This document shows, in pieces, positions 10,088-20,058 of a DNA stretch of 26,424 nucleotides; the first letter of the stretch is position 1, and the number at the start of each line of letters is the position of its first letter. This DNA comes from Chromera velia (taxonomy: Eukaryota > Sar > Chromeraceae): assembly GCA_018398765.1 (NCBI GenBank), contig JAHBMJ010000594.1:17596-44019 (forward strand), read 5' to 3'. The notes under the pieces are model-generated. The model searched no databases, had not been told where the DNA came from, and worked only from the letters and a program-made list of their open reading frames with translations. The translations under genes were made by a program, and so were the position numbers.

Positions 10088-11991
10088 TCAATGGGAAGTG
10101 CATTTTTGTGGAGGGCAATGAGAACGTTCTGTTCTTACACAAAGATCGAGACACTGACAAGCAAGTACCCGTGCACCTCTCTCTGGTCCTCCCAAGAGAC
10201 GCACCCACTTCTCTTCAAAGACCTCCAGCTCGTGCTTGTAGAAACTCGACAGGCTTTCAAATCCTAACCGAACTTGTGAGTCCGTGACCAGCGGTGCGTG
10301 CATTGTATTGGGCAGACTGAGCCCAAAGGGCTCATCATCACCCCTCGATGACACCGACTCCACACAATCCCCACCTCCCTCACACTTCTTTCCATTTGCA
10401 GTCTCGTCCATTGAGGTCTCAGACGCCTTTGGCGATTCATCGTCGAGAGAGAACTCGTCGATGTTCGGCAGGGTGTGGAAGTCAAACGCCAACAGGGCAG
10501 GCATCAGATCTCTGCAACCATCCACCCATTCATCTATCTTTCCATGCACCGCAGCAAGGATCTGCTTGAAATACAAGGATTCATTGCTAGAGCATCCGAC
10601 AAATCTGTGGCCGCAGGTGATGGGTGAGCGACAGGCAGCTTGACAGACTGTCCGCTTCCCATCTCTCTTTTCACGTACACAGAGATAAAGAAAGAAGGCA
10701 GGAAAGAGAGAGGGGGGGGGAGAGAGGGAGAGAGAGAGAGAGAGAGAGAAAGGAAGACAGACAGAAACAAACAAATAAAGAAACGAAGAAGAAACAAATA
10801 AATAAAAAAATAAAGGAAGGAAGGAAGGGCGGACGGAAAGAGAGAAATTTCAGACAGCAAAAAACGAACGGACGGACGGACGGACGGACGAACGAACGAA
10901 CGAAAGAAAGAAAGAAAGAAAGAGAGAACGAGGAAAGAAAGGCTCAGGCAGCTCAGCGAAAGAGAACGAGGAAAGAAAGGAAGAAAGAAAGAAAGAAAAT
11001 AACAAGACGGACACCCGATAGGTGGGCACGCAGACAGACAGAAAGAGACTCGAGTGACACTTGCGAATCTGCCAGCAGACAGGCGGACAGACCAGCGAGC
11101 CTACCTGTGGATGCATAGCTCTTGCGATTCTTTTGCCGTTTCTCGTTGCCCGCTGGATGCATCGAGACACTTTCGGCTTGCCGCTGCATATCGAAGTGCT
11201 TTCCCTTCCATGAGTGCTCTCGCGCTTGTTTTTGCCGTGAGCATCATGCCCCCGTCGAGAATCACGAAAACTCCCTCGTGACACAGATTCTCGTGGAATG
11301 CCCACTGGACAATATCCTTATGTAGATGTTCTGAAGAGGGAAGAGGAAGAGGTCTGTCGGGGGCGGCGGGAAAAAGAAGCGATGGGTGTCGATGAGCGAC
11401 TGCTGGAAAGAACCGACACACAATTTTCAACGTTTTACATTTCGCTTCCAACGAATCTCGTATTCGCATTTCTTTGTCCATGCTCTCTTCCTCGCTGAGG
11501 TCGAGATCGAAATACGCAATGTATCTGAAGGGACCTCGGAAGAATTTCTTCAGGAGAGCGTACTGAGTCTCCACACAGGTCTCCGATACCCGCCCGATGT
11601 GGATTCCTGCAAACACCACCGTTTCGTCTCTGAAGGCGGTCATGAAGTTCTCCATCCTCCCGGGCTTCAGCTTGTCATTGGCCAGACCTCTGTTATCCTT
11701 TGGGAACAGAATATTTTCTGTCCGATCTCCGCAGAGTCTTCTCCTCCCCCTCTGAGGAGGTGTCTGATCAGAGTCCAGAACGTAGACGGGCCCTCGAGGC
11801 AACGGGGGTCGTCTCTGGTCTCGGAGGCAGGACGGTGCGAAGACTAGAAAGACGAAAAACTGTGCCACGCTCATCAGCAAAAGCGGTGGAATAAGAAGGG
11901 CGGAGCGGTCCAAGACCCCGCGCCAAGATGAAAAAGCGCGCCTCGCACACGGACTTAGAAGGCTAGTCATTTTCGTGCGCAGAATGCCCAA
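10088..11991 (-). CDS. Type II membrane glycosyltransferase-like protein, two exons
   Basis: Exon 1 is 11991-11105 (donor GTAGGC) and exon 2 is 10604-10088 (acceptor ccacag, stop TGA at 10090-10088). The junction is phase-consistent, splits Arg296 and gives 467 aa. A basic N-terminus is followed by one membrane segment at about residues 31-52 with no obvious signal cleavage site, as in Golgi type II enzymes. The lumenal part contains VFVILDGGMML at about 241-251 and MPALLAFDFHTLPNIDEF at about 330-347. The second segment resembles the WPGLLFFD...LPN pattern that I recall from a GT-A-like, nucleotide-sugar-transferase-type protein family. Where that family has an acidic DxD metal motif, this protein reads LDGG. 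The substrate is unknown. It is divergent from the light-harvesting gene, 755 bp away. The start is the first ATG of the open frame; Met8 is an alternative. Confidence 0.65.
10680..11000. repeat. Purine-rich simple repeats in the intron
   Basis: GAGA, GGAC, GAAC and GAAA tetranucleotide runs occupy most of the 500-bp intron (10605-11104) of the glycosyltransferase-like gene. In the transcript they form a long CT-rich tract. Confidence 0.9.
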
Positions 11992-12746
11992 ATCCGATCG
12001 AATGCGGGTGAGTTGGAACTCTGAGGGATCTGGAATCGATATGCAGAGAAGTGTTTGCGGCCGAGGCTCATGCCGTCAATGGATCTCCTTTTTCTGAACT
12101 TCGAATGTTACAGTTTTGCTGGATTTCTGGGTTTCAGTTTAAAGGAATCACCTCGTGGTGGTCAATCGCACAATTTCTGGCCGCTTTAAAAATCCCTCTA
12201 CACATCAAGTAAGAGAGAGACACCTACAAGACCCTGGCCCAGAGCATATGACTGCGATTCGAAGATCTCACATCAGAGCGCTTGAACTCAGCCTTTCCGA
12301 GTTCCTTCCTTTGGTGACAATTTGGTGTTGCTTTGTGTTGCAGCGCGCGGTTCGGCATTTTTCACACATGCATTCGAGGCGCCGTTCCCGCTTTTGCTGC
12401 GTGTTCGCACGGAGGGAACGCGTCTTTGCGGGGCAGAAAAAATCGGAAAAAAAGGTGGCACTTACAGTTTGTTGCGCGGGACCCCTCTCCCCGCGTTCCC
12501 CCCTCAATCGCGCATGCACCTCGTCGCCGCGTGTGCAGAGTTTGCCGTCTCGCTCGTGCAGAGTTGAAGGCTCGATCCCGGAGACGCCCGAAAGTATAGA
12601 CGAGTTCCTGAATTCTTAATCAAGATCGCCCCCTTGCTCTCTTTGCGGTTGTTGGCTCACGTCCTGCCATCGAAAGAAGTCAACAGAGTGGGAAGCACAC
12701 TGACTTGGCGGGCGCACTCCACACTTTTCACACAACCCTATACAGA
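11992..12746. promoter_or_regulatory. Divergent intergenic region
   Basis: This segment separates the start of the minus-strand glycosyltransferase-like gene from the start of the light-harvesting gene, so it should hold both promoters. Open frames such as 12155-12619 cover it but show no family resemblance. No clear TATA box is visible. The sequence just before the light-harvesting ATG is cctatacagaATGAAGG. Confidence 0.4.
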
Positions 12747-13686
12747 ATGAAGGCCGTGCTTTCAATCTGCGCCGTCGCTCTGTCTTCGGTTGGGACGGAG
12801 GTGAGTGGTCCCTTCTCTCAATGTGGGTATGCTGCGCTTTTTCTCCCTTTGACCGACTTCTGTTGTCCTTCTTGCAGGCATTCGCTCCCACCAATGTGCT
12901 CTCCAGATCACGAACAGCAGACTCCAGCCTGAGTGCAAAGAGCGAGGCCATGCCCTTCATGGAACGCCCAGAGAGACTTCCCACAGGATGGGTCAGTCAG
13001 TGAGTCAGTTGGTGGGGCAGTTGGTGAGTCTTTCTGTTGTGGGGCTTTTTTTTGTTGCGTTTGTATCACGCATGGGTTTCGTCACGAGGATGCGAGATGC
13101 CTCTACCGTTCATGTAGTGCGTGTGTCTGTCTAGTGCCGTGTGTCTGTCTGACTCTTTACCCAAGACGTAAGGACACTTCCGGTGATTCGCTTTTCTGGC
13201 CCTCTTCTGATCGACCTGCCTCTTTGCGCCAAGCTCACGCAATTACAATGTGGCCATCTGCGCGCCTTGACGACAAACTCACCACACGCGTCCACCCGTT
13301 CACTACCTGCCTGCTTGCTTGCCTTCCTTCCTTCCTGTCTGATGATTTTCACACTCTGTGTCCGGACGCTCCAGCATTAGCAGTGCCCTTCTCGACGGCT
13401 GCTAGCAGGACGGAGCGTGTGGGTGTTCCGACAGCATCCACACAGGCAGGCGCATGCACAGGGAGGAGAGAAGCAAAGTGTGCAAGGGATGACATTTCCT
13501 CTCTCCCGTTTCGTGCGCACTTTCCCTCTTTTCGTTCGTTCTTCTGTACCTTTTGTCAGCCTGCATGCCTGTTTGTGGTATAAACATGAAACTGGAAAGG
13601 CGCGAGAAAAAGAAAAGGAAGAAAGCGGTCTGTATTTCTGTTCTCCTTCTCTCTACGTAAACGTCCCTCGCTCTCTGTCTTTCTGT

Positions 13687-13763
<77 letters not shown>

Positions 13764-16076
13764 CGCGCGCGCAGGCAGGAGACAAGGGGTTTGACCCTCT
13801 TGGGTTCTCAAGCGTTTCCACAAAGACGAACATGAACTATCTTCGGGAAGCAGAGATTAAACATGGACGCGTTTGCATGATGGCAACTCTCGGGTGAGTG
13901 CTTTCTACCGTTCTGCCTACACATCCAAAGCAGCTGCGTGTGGTTGACGAGCGGCGACAGCAGCTGGAGGTTCCTTCGCTCTCCGTCCTTCTCCGAAAGA
14001 CGTTGATCAAGTTTCTTTCTGACTCTCCTCTGCGTGGCCTCTCGAAAAAACAGTCAAATATTGCTTTTCAGCGTTTTCAATTGCATGTTATTGTGCTCTG
14101 GGACAGCAGATGCCGACTGTGGCCGTGTTGGAAAGCGGCCTTGCACGCATGAAAGCCCAATAAAGTGTGTCTGCATTCGCGCCAGTCCTCGCACCGTGTG
14201 TTTTGCGTACGCTGCAGGACCATGCAGGTTTCCAGATGGTCTTTGTCGCGTGTGTATGGAGCTTGTTCATGCCTGAATTCCTGTCTTAATTGTGTGTGTG
14301 CATGCAGGTTTGTGGCAGTGGACTGCGGATTTGTCGCCCCCCAGTTCGAAAAGGTCTCTTCGTTGAAGGCGCACGACGCGAACCTCGGGTGGATGGCCCT
14401 GATTTTTCTCCTTGTCGGAACGATCGAAATCTTCACAGCCAAGCTGATTGGAGATCCCGACAGGGAGCCTGGCAACTTCGGTTGGTTGGTTGGGGGGCTG
14501 GTTTTTGCATTTTTGACTGGCTTTGGGAATTTTTGACTGGCTTTGGGCATTTTTGACTTGCTTTGGGCATTTTTGACTTGCTTTGGGCATTTTTGACTTG
14601 CTTTGGGCATTTTTGACTGGCTTTGGGCATTTTTGACTTGCTTTGGGCATTTTTGACTTGCTTTGGGCATTTTTGACTTTTTTTGGGGGGTGGAAGGGGG
14701 GGCGGTAAGTGGGAGGACGGTTTGCAAGGAGCGCAGGAGTGAGTGATCAGATATTCGCTCATGAGGAGCCTCGGGTGTCTTATGAGACATGGGGCAATCA
14801 AAAACGGGGAGGAGACTGCGCGATGCATGGGTTTAAAAGAAACGAAAGAAAAAGAAAAAGGAAGAACAGAAGAAGAAGAAGAGGTTCGTCCAGAGGGAAG
14901 TCTGCAACTGTCTCGTTCCATCCTCTTTTTCTCTCTCTCTGAGACCGCTTCCGTTCCCCCTGTCTGCTGTTGGTTTCTCATCGATGCGAAAGGCCTTTTC
15001 TTTCACTCCTTTCTGCTGGTTTTCATCTTTACTCTCGGCTCCTTTCTCTCCCTCCATTTGCGTCCCTTGTGCATACAGGATTTGACCCCGCAGGGCTGGA
15101 GAAGTATGACAAGAAGGTGAGTGCGTTTACTTTCATACCTCCCTGAAAAAGAATTCTGTATGAAAGGAGAAGTATGACAAGAAGGTGAGAGGACCTAGAG
15201 GAAGAAAGAAAGAATGAAAGGAGGAAGCGATTCAGAAAGTCTGCAGTCCTTTCTCTGCTCTGCTTTTTTCTTCTCTGTTGTGATGGATTCTCGCATTCCC
15301 GTAAGTTCTCTTTGTACCTGTCTGCATTCTGGAATCCCCTTCTTTGTTCTTCGAAATACCAGCTACGGGAGATTTTTTTTATATCGCCCCCCCCCTTTTT
15401 TCTTTCAGTATTCCCTTCCTTTTCTCTTGAGTGACTGTCCCATTGTGGCGTAATACTGACAACCCAAGCTTTTTTCCTGAGTTCTTTTCCACCACAGCCA
15501 CTCTCGATCTGCTTCCGGTCCCCCCTTTCTCTCTTCCTTCTTCCCTTCCTCGCCATTCGACTGCGACTTGAGCAATTCAACGAAGAGCGAATTCAAATTC
15601 TAGATTCATGATGGTTGCTTCTCTCTCTGTCTCTCTGTTTGCCTCCCTTCCTGTCTCTCTGTTTGTTTCTTTGATTGATCTTTCAGGGCACTTTCAGGGA
15701 AAACGAGATCACCCACGGACGTGCCGCCATGCTCGCATTTTCCGGTCAGTTAATTCAGGTATATCAGTAGACTCAGTTGAAGGAAGCGAGCTCAACCAGG
15801 ACGTGGAAGTTGAGGAAGGACGCTTTTGTCCAACTTTCATTTCAATACAGTAAGTGCAGCTTCAAACTAGCTGTATGCTGTTTGTTTTTGGACACCAAAG
15901 ACATCCAGTGGCTCGATCCTTTCTGCATCCATGGTGGTGCATTCGTAGCATTCTTCTTCTTTTCGTTGATTTGTGTATCATTTGCTTGTCTGTCTGGATG
16001 GATGCATGCAGGCATTGTGACACAGTCTGCGCTGTTCAACACCGGGTTCCCCTATTTCGGGAACTTCGGATCCTAA
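12747..16076 (+). CDS. Plastid light-harvesting chlorophyll-binding protein (FCP/LHC family), seven exons
   Basis: It binds chlorophyll and carotenoid in thylakoid antennae. Exons are 12747-12800, 12878-12991, 13775-13893, 14308-14480, 15079-15116, 15687-15744 and 16012-16076, giving 206 aa with all phases consistent. Residues 1-19 form a signal peptide ([16 protein letters not shown]) followed by AFAP at 19-22; an aromatic residue at the cleavage site is the hallmark of bipartite targeting to red-derived complex plastids. [11 protein letters not shown] at 58-68 is the N-terminal LHC motif. Helix 1 carries EIKHGR (Glu83, His86, Arg88), helix 2 is about 122-142 with Glu136, and helix 3 carries EITHGR (Glu173, His176, Arg178). 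Glu and Arg of helices 1 and 3 form the central chlorophyll-ligating ion pairs. [10 protein letters not shown] precedes helix 3. Exons 5-7 are small. The exon 5 donor region is duplicated by a short mobile element (15098-15189). Confidence 0.93.
13688..13772. repeat. (TA)n(TG)n(CG)n tract at a 3' splice site
   Basis: An alternating pyrimidine-purine tract of about 85 bp passes from TA to TG to CG and runs straight into the CAG acceptor of light-harvesting exon 3 (AG at 13773-13774). There is no conventional polypyrimidine tract. Confidence 0.95.
14507..14680. repeat. 20-bp minisatellite, about nine copies
   Basis: The unit is ctttgggcatttttgacttg with G/T variation near its end. It starts about 27 bp after the donor of light-harvesting exon 4. 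It lies wholly inside intron 4. The periodic peptide visible on the opposite strand is a by-product of the repeat. Confidence 0.97.
15098..15189 (+). mobile_element. Small palindromic element A with 24-bp flanking duplication (exon 5 donor)
   Basis: A 24-bp sequence holding the end of exon 5 and its donor (aagaag|gtgag) occurs at 15098-15121 and again, identically, at 15166-15189. Between the copies are 44 bp starting TGCGTTTACTTTCATAC and ending GAATTCTGTATGAAA. Both ends match element B; the right end lacks the outer nine bases of the inverted repeat. Using the second donor would read through the element into a TGA, so the first donor must be the functional one. The second is a decoy inside the intron. 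Confidence 0.85.
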
Positions 16077-17890
16077 GCGGCTGGCTGGCTGGCCTTCTTC
16101 TCCTTAAGTGCCGTCTTCCCTTTTCTCCTTTCTTCTTTCTTCTCTTTTTTTGAGTGGAGAAAAAGAGAAAGAGAGAGAGAGAGAGAGAGCAGGGGAAAGG
16201 GGGACAGGGAAGATCAGGAAGGTACCCTGGATGGTGTCTGTTTGGGGTGGCGCTTCCTTTTTTGTTTCCGGTGTCTGTCTTTTTCTCTCTCTCTCTGCCT
16301 GTATGTCTCTCTTACTGTCTGGATTCAGGATTCAGCCAGGAGTGAGGAGGGGAGCAGAGGGCATTCGAAAGGGGAAGAGCAGAGCACGCGGCCTGTCTCT
16401 TTCTGGGCAGGGTGTGAAACCTCTTTGTTGCTTTCGATGTTGAATGAGTGAAATGTATCTTTCCACATATGAATGGATGAATGAATAAATGGATAGTTGG
16501 GTGGTTGTACGGGGAAGACTTGTGCATATTTCTTTGTTGCAAGGGAATCTTTCAGGAGACGAGCGAGGAGGGACGGTGGAGGAAGACTGGTGTGCCTTTT
16601 TTGTCTGTTGTATTGATCGAGTCTGAACGAAAATGATTGACTCCCGTGATCGCTGGAGATCTCCCTACCTTCGGCTTGTAGCTCTATCGGATGGATAGAC
16701 GGAAGGGAACGGATTGAATGAGACGGGAAGAGGGAGAGATGACTCAATGTGTCGCTTGTTCTTTGTCAGCCCGGAGGTTGAACGAAGCAAACGGAACAAA
16801 AACAGAGGAAAGAGCAAAGGTCGAGTCCACTCTGCAGTAGTGGAGACGAAAGAAGAGACCTGAGGCCGATCATCGCACTAGTAGATCCGGAACTGCGCTT
16901 GTTGACTTTGCTTAGGAAGGGAAGGGAAGGGAAGGGAAGGAAAAGCGATAAGTGCAGCACATGCATGGTCTCCATATGCAAGAATACGGTGAGGGACCCA
17001 AAGCGTGTATATGAAGAGAATTGAAGAAGAAGAAGAAGGGAGCAGGGATCGAGAAAAGAAAGACGAGATAGGAGCAGACGGCGGCAAGGGACGGGTACCC
17101 CTCTCTTTGGAGGGCTTCCTTTCTTCCCGCCTGAGTCGCGTGTCTCTGAGTCCTCGATCTTCTCTTTTTTTACTTCCTGCATGAGGACGCAAAAAGGGGA
17201 CGTGCGTGCACGCGGTATACAGATCTGCATGTCAACGAGGCGGACAAGCAGAACACTTTTTGAGCGCAGGGTCGTAAATCATACACAAGAAAAAACATGA
17301 ACTTCCGACGGTCTGGCGAATGAACACAAAAGAAGCTATAGAGTCACTGGGTCACACTGCCACATAGATTAATTATCATTGATTAATTAGAATTAGATGT
17401 AGCTAAAAACTGGTTTAGAGGCCTCGATCATTTTCTACATATAGCTCATTTTATTAGTAACTTTAGAGATGTGGTATATGAGTCATACATGGATTGACAG
17501 GTAGTAGCATTGGATACATATCAGTTTTTTTTTTTTTTAATTTTTTGCTATATAATATTTTTATGGCATTGGATTATACTAACTTTAAAGTTTATAGACT
17601 TGCATAGGTTTGCCTTTATAGTTTTATTGGGCTAGTTATTGGGCTCGATCGTTTGGCGGCGTCAGTTTGGCTTAATAAAAACTTCAGTCTTCAAACTATT
17701 AAGTTGAAACTAAAAATAATTCCTAATATCCTATACATTCAAAATTCAATAACTTTAATTTATTAGTTCAGTTATTAATGCTTAGTGACTAAATAGAAAT
17801 ATGCGTACTAAGAATGTTTTAATGGGTGATGAACATCCAATATACACTCTAATAGTGACTCTATAGTATACACCGGTGTTAAACCTAGTG
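16077..17890. other. Convergent intergenic region, left part
   Basis: It lies between the 3' end of the light-harvesting gene and the hAT-type element. It contains a GA microsatellite (about 16160-16192) and an AATAAA at 16484-16489 (possible but distant polyadenylation signal). There is a GGGAA run near 16918-16940, and AT-rich sequence from about 17340 on. Open frames up to 154 codons at 16766-17230 (-) are low-complexity and have no recognisable domain. Confidence 0.45.
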
Positions 17891-19069
17891 CTAGGCGTGG
17901 TTTATACATACATATATACATTAAATTCTGTCCATCAAGAATGTATGTATGTATATATATAATGTATGTAAACTAATGTTATAAAAGTTATTTTCAAAAC
18001 TAAATTCTTGATAATGCCTAGGACAATGCCAGTTAAGTTCCTACTCAAGTTTATACAGTCAGTTTAGTAGTTGGTCTATTACCAAACTAGTGACAATTTG
18101 ACACTGACAAACAAGGAGAGGACTTATATGCTGAGCTAGACCTGAGCTAGAAAATTAGTAGAAATTAAATTTAATTTAGTTTTTTTAGCTAAATACTTCA
18201 TGCAAAAAGCTGGTATGAAAACTTATTATTAAAAAGTTTAAGTAGGAGTCACTACACTGTAGGATAGCTGATAGTATGGTTTGAAAGCAAACAAAACGGA
18301 CACTCCATCGATAGATTCGGTTTTCCGTACGCAACGAAGAACCTCTAACTTTATTGATCTGTTCTTAGGTTCCAGGAAAACTCTTTTTGATAGTCGGATG
18401 CTACTTACTGACTTCACAACGTCAATAATTCCTAATTTTTCCAGGACCTCTATCGCTGCTCTCTCCTCCTGTCATCGTTTTTTCCCCTTTCTCCCACCTT
18501 CTGCATCAACACCCATAGCTGTAGCTGCAGCTGCAGAGGCTGCAGTAGGCTGAGCACTCACCAGTGGCTGGACATCATCTCTCTCCGTCTTCATCCATAC
18601 AATGGTCTTCTCTATTAAAATAGAAGCCTCATAGTCACTCTTACCAGGCCCGCCCACTCTAACTCTATCTGATCGCGTTGCCTTGGCTAGCTAAAAAATT
18701 TATGACCAGTGCCGCTGCGCCAGTCAAGTTTAAGTCTCTCTGCCACTTCTATTCTGCATTCAAGATGAGACCAATCGCTTCGAGCTCTCTCTCCTAGTTA
18801 AGCACAACTAGCCGCCCAAACTTGTCCTTCCCCCCTTCTCCTTCTGCGTTGACTTTGATTAGCACAGGGCGACACTCTTCTTCTTTCTTACCTTCTCCGT
18901 CTGTCACCGTCCATGGCTCCCAGTCTTTATCAGACTCTGAATCCGATTCCCTCTGTATTACCTCTGTTACTATTTTTTTGAATATAGTCTTTATATACAT
19001 TGTGTATACATTACATTCTCCAAGTGCAGAATGTACGTAAGAATGTATGTATGTATAAACCACGCCTAG
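17891..19069. mobile_element. hAT-type DNA transposon, degenerate, 1179 bp, 8-bp target duplication
   Basis: The terminal inverted repeats start CTAGGCGTGGTTTATACATA, and the right end is the complement. The element is flanked by a perfect 8-bp direct repeat, ACCTAGTG, at 17883-17890 and 19070-19077; eight bp is the duplication size of hAT transposases. The interior is AT-rich on the left. On the right it carries broken minus-strand coding-like fragments: an acidic SDSESDKDWEPW segment around 18900-18960 and a segment with EAIGLILNAE and LNLTGAAALVINFL (18675-18790) interrupted by stops. I cannot identify a transposase motif, so it is either non-autonomous or a decayed copy. Confidence 0.8.
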
Positions 19070-19390
19070 ACCTAGTGTTAAACTGCATTTCAGACTAGAT
19101 TTCAGAGCTGTCGCCACATCTTTAAAATCCCAGGGGGCTTAGTCCCTCAATGTCCCTGACAGATCTCACAGATTGATGGCCGAGACCCTTCAAGAGGGAC
19201 ACTACTACAGCTGCAATCTTCTAGTGATAGAAATGGCTGCATGTCCCTAGCTCTTGAACGAACACAAAATCCCCGACTGCATGATACTTCCGATCCCTCC
19301 CTAAACCTCAGTCTCCCAAACTTACATTTTTCTTTTCCTTCTCTGGCAAGAACTTCTTACGTGCATGCGCTTTTCTCCTATCTGACTCTC
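19070..19390. other. Short stretch downstream of RPT4
   Basis: It holds the right target duplication of the hAT-type element, then unremarkable sequence up to the RPT4 stop codon. It should contain the RPT4 3' UTR and polyadenylation site (minus strand), but no clear AATAAA signal stands out. Confidence 0.4.
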
Positions 19391-20022
19391 TCAGAATTTG
19401 GAGTAGTCCATCTTGCTCTCCAGCTTTTTGTTTTCAGAGATCTTTCGCGCTGCCTGCACCAGAATCCATCAAAAGAAAAACTGACAGACGCAGACTTTAC
19501 GTTCAAGGTAACGACGATTGAGGAAACGAGCGAATCAATCATGAAAAGTCAAAAGGTACACGTCCAAACCATGGGAGGACTCTAGACAGATCGGAAAAGG
19601 TTAGAAGGCGAAAAAGAAAAAACGCCCAGAGCATCTCAAGTGAGGAATTTCACCGTTCTCTTCCTTCCTTTCTTTCTTGCTTCCTTCCTTCCTTCCTTCC
19701 TTCCTTTCTTTCTTTCTTTCTTTCTTTCTTTTTTGCTTCCTTCCTTTCTTGCTTCCTTCCTTTCTTTCTTCCTTTCTTCCTTTCTTTCTTTCTTTCTTTC
19801 TTTTTTGCTTTCTTTCTTTCTTTCTTTCTTTCTTCCTTTCTCTTTCTCTCTCTCTCACACACACACACTCTGTCTCTCGGTCTACTTCTGTACACACGTG
19901 CACAAACGGAAATATACATAGACAGATAGGTAGAGAGCGAAAGAGAGATAGAGAGAGATCGAGGGAGGGAAGGAGAGGGAGATAAATACATAGATAGAGA
20001 GGAAGAGAGACAGCGACGAAAC

Positions 20023-20058
<36 letters not shown>

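Noticed and set aside
10624-11118. Plus-strand Arg/Glu/Lys-rich frame
   Set aside because: It is driven by GA-rich simple repeats that fill an intron; no recognisable protein.
11386-11847. Plus-strand frame of 153 codons
   Set aside because: It is a shadow of exon 1 of the minus-strand glycosyltransferase-like gene, which has a membrane segment and family-like motifs.
14507-14680. Possible CRISPR array (regular repeats)
   Set aside because: The 20-bp units are directly adjacent with no unique spacers, in a eukaryotic intron.
14077-14981. Open frames with repeated [14 protein letters not shown]-like peptides (-)
   Set aside because: They translate the 20-bp minisatellite and the opposite strand of light-harvesting exon 4; the plus-strand gene explains the region.
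18281-18553. Plus-strand frame of 90 codons in the hAT-type element
   Set aside because: No motif is visible and the low-complexity Ala tail comes from GCAGCT repeats; the minus-strand fragments look more coding-like but are broken.
19241-19585. Plus-strand frame of 114 codons
   Set aside because: It overlaps the final exon of RPT4 on the other strand, whose [11 protein letters not shown] tail matches the family.
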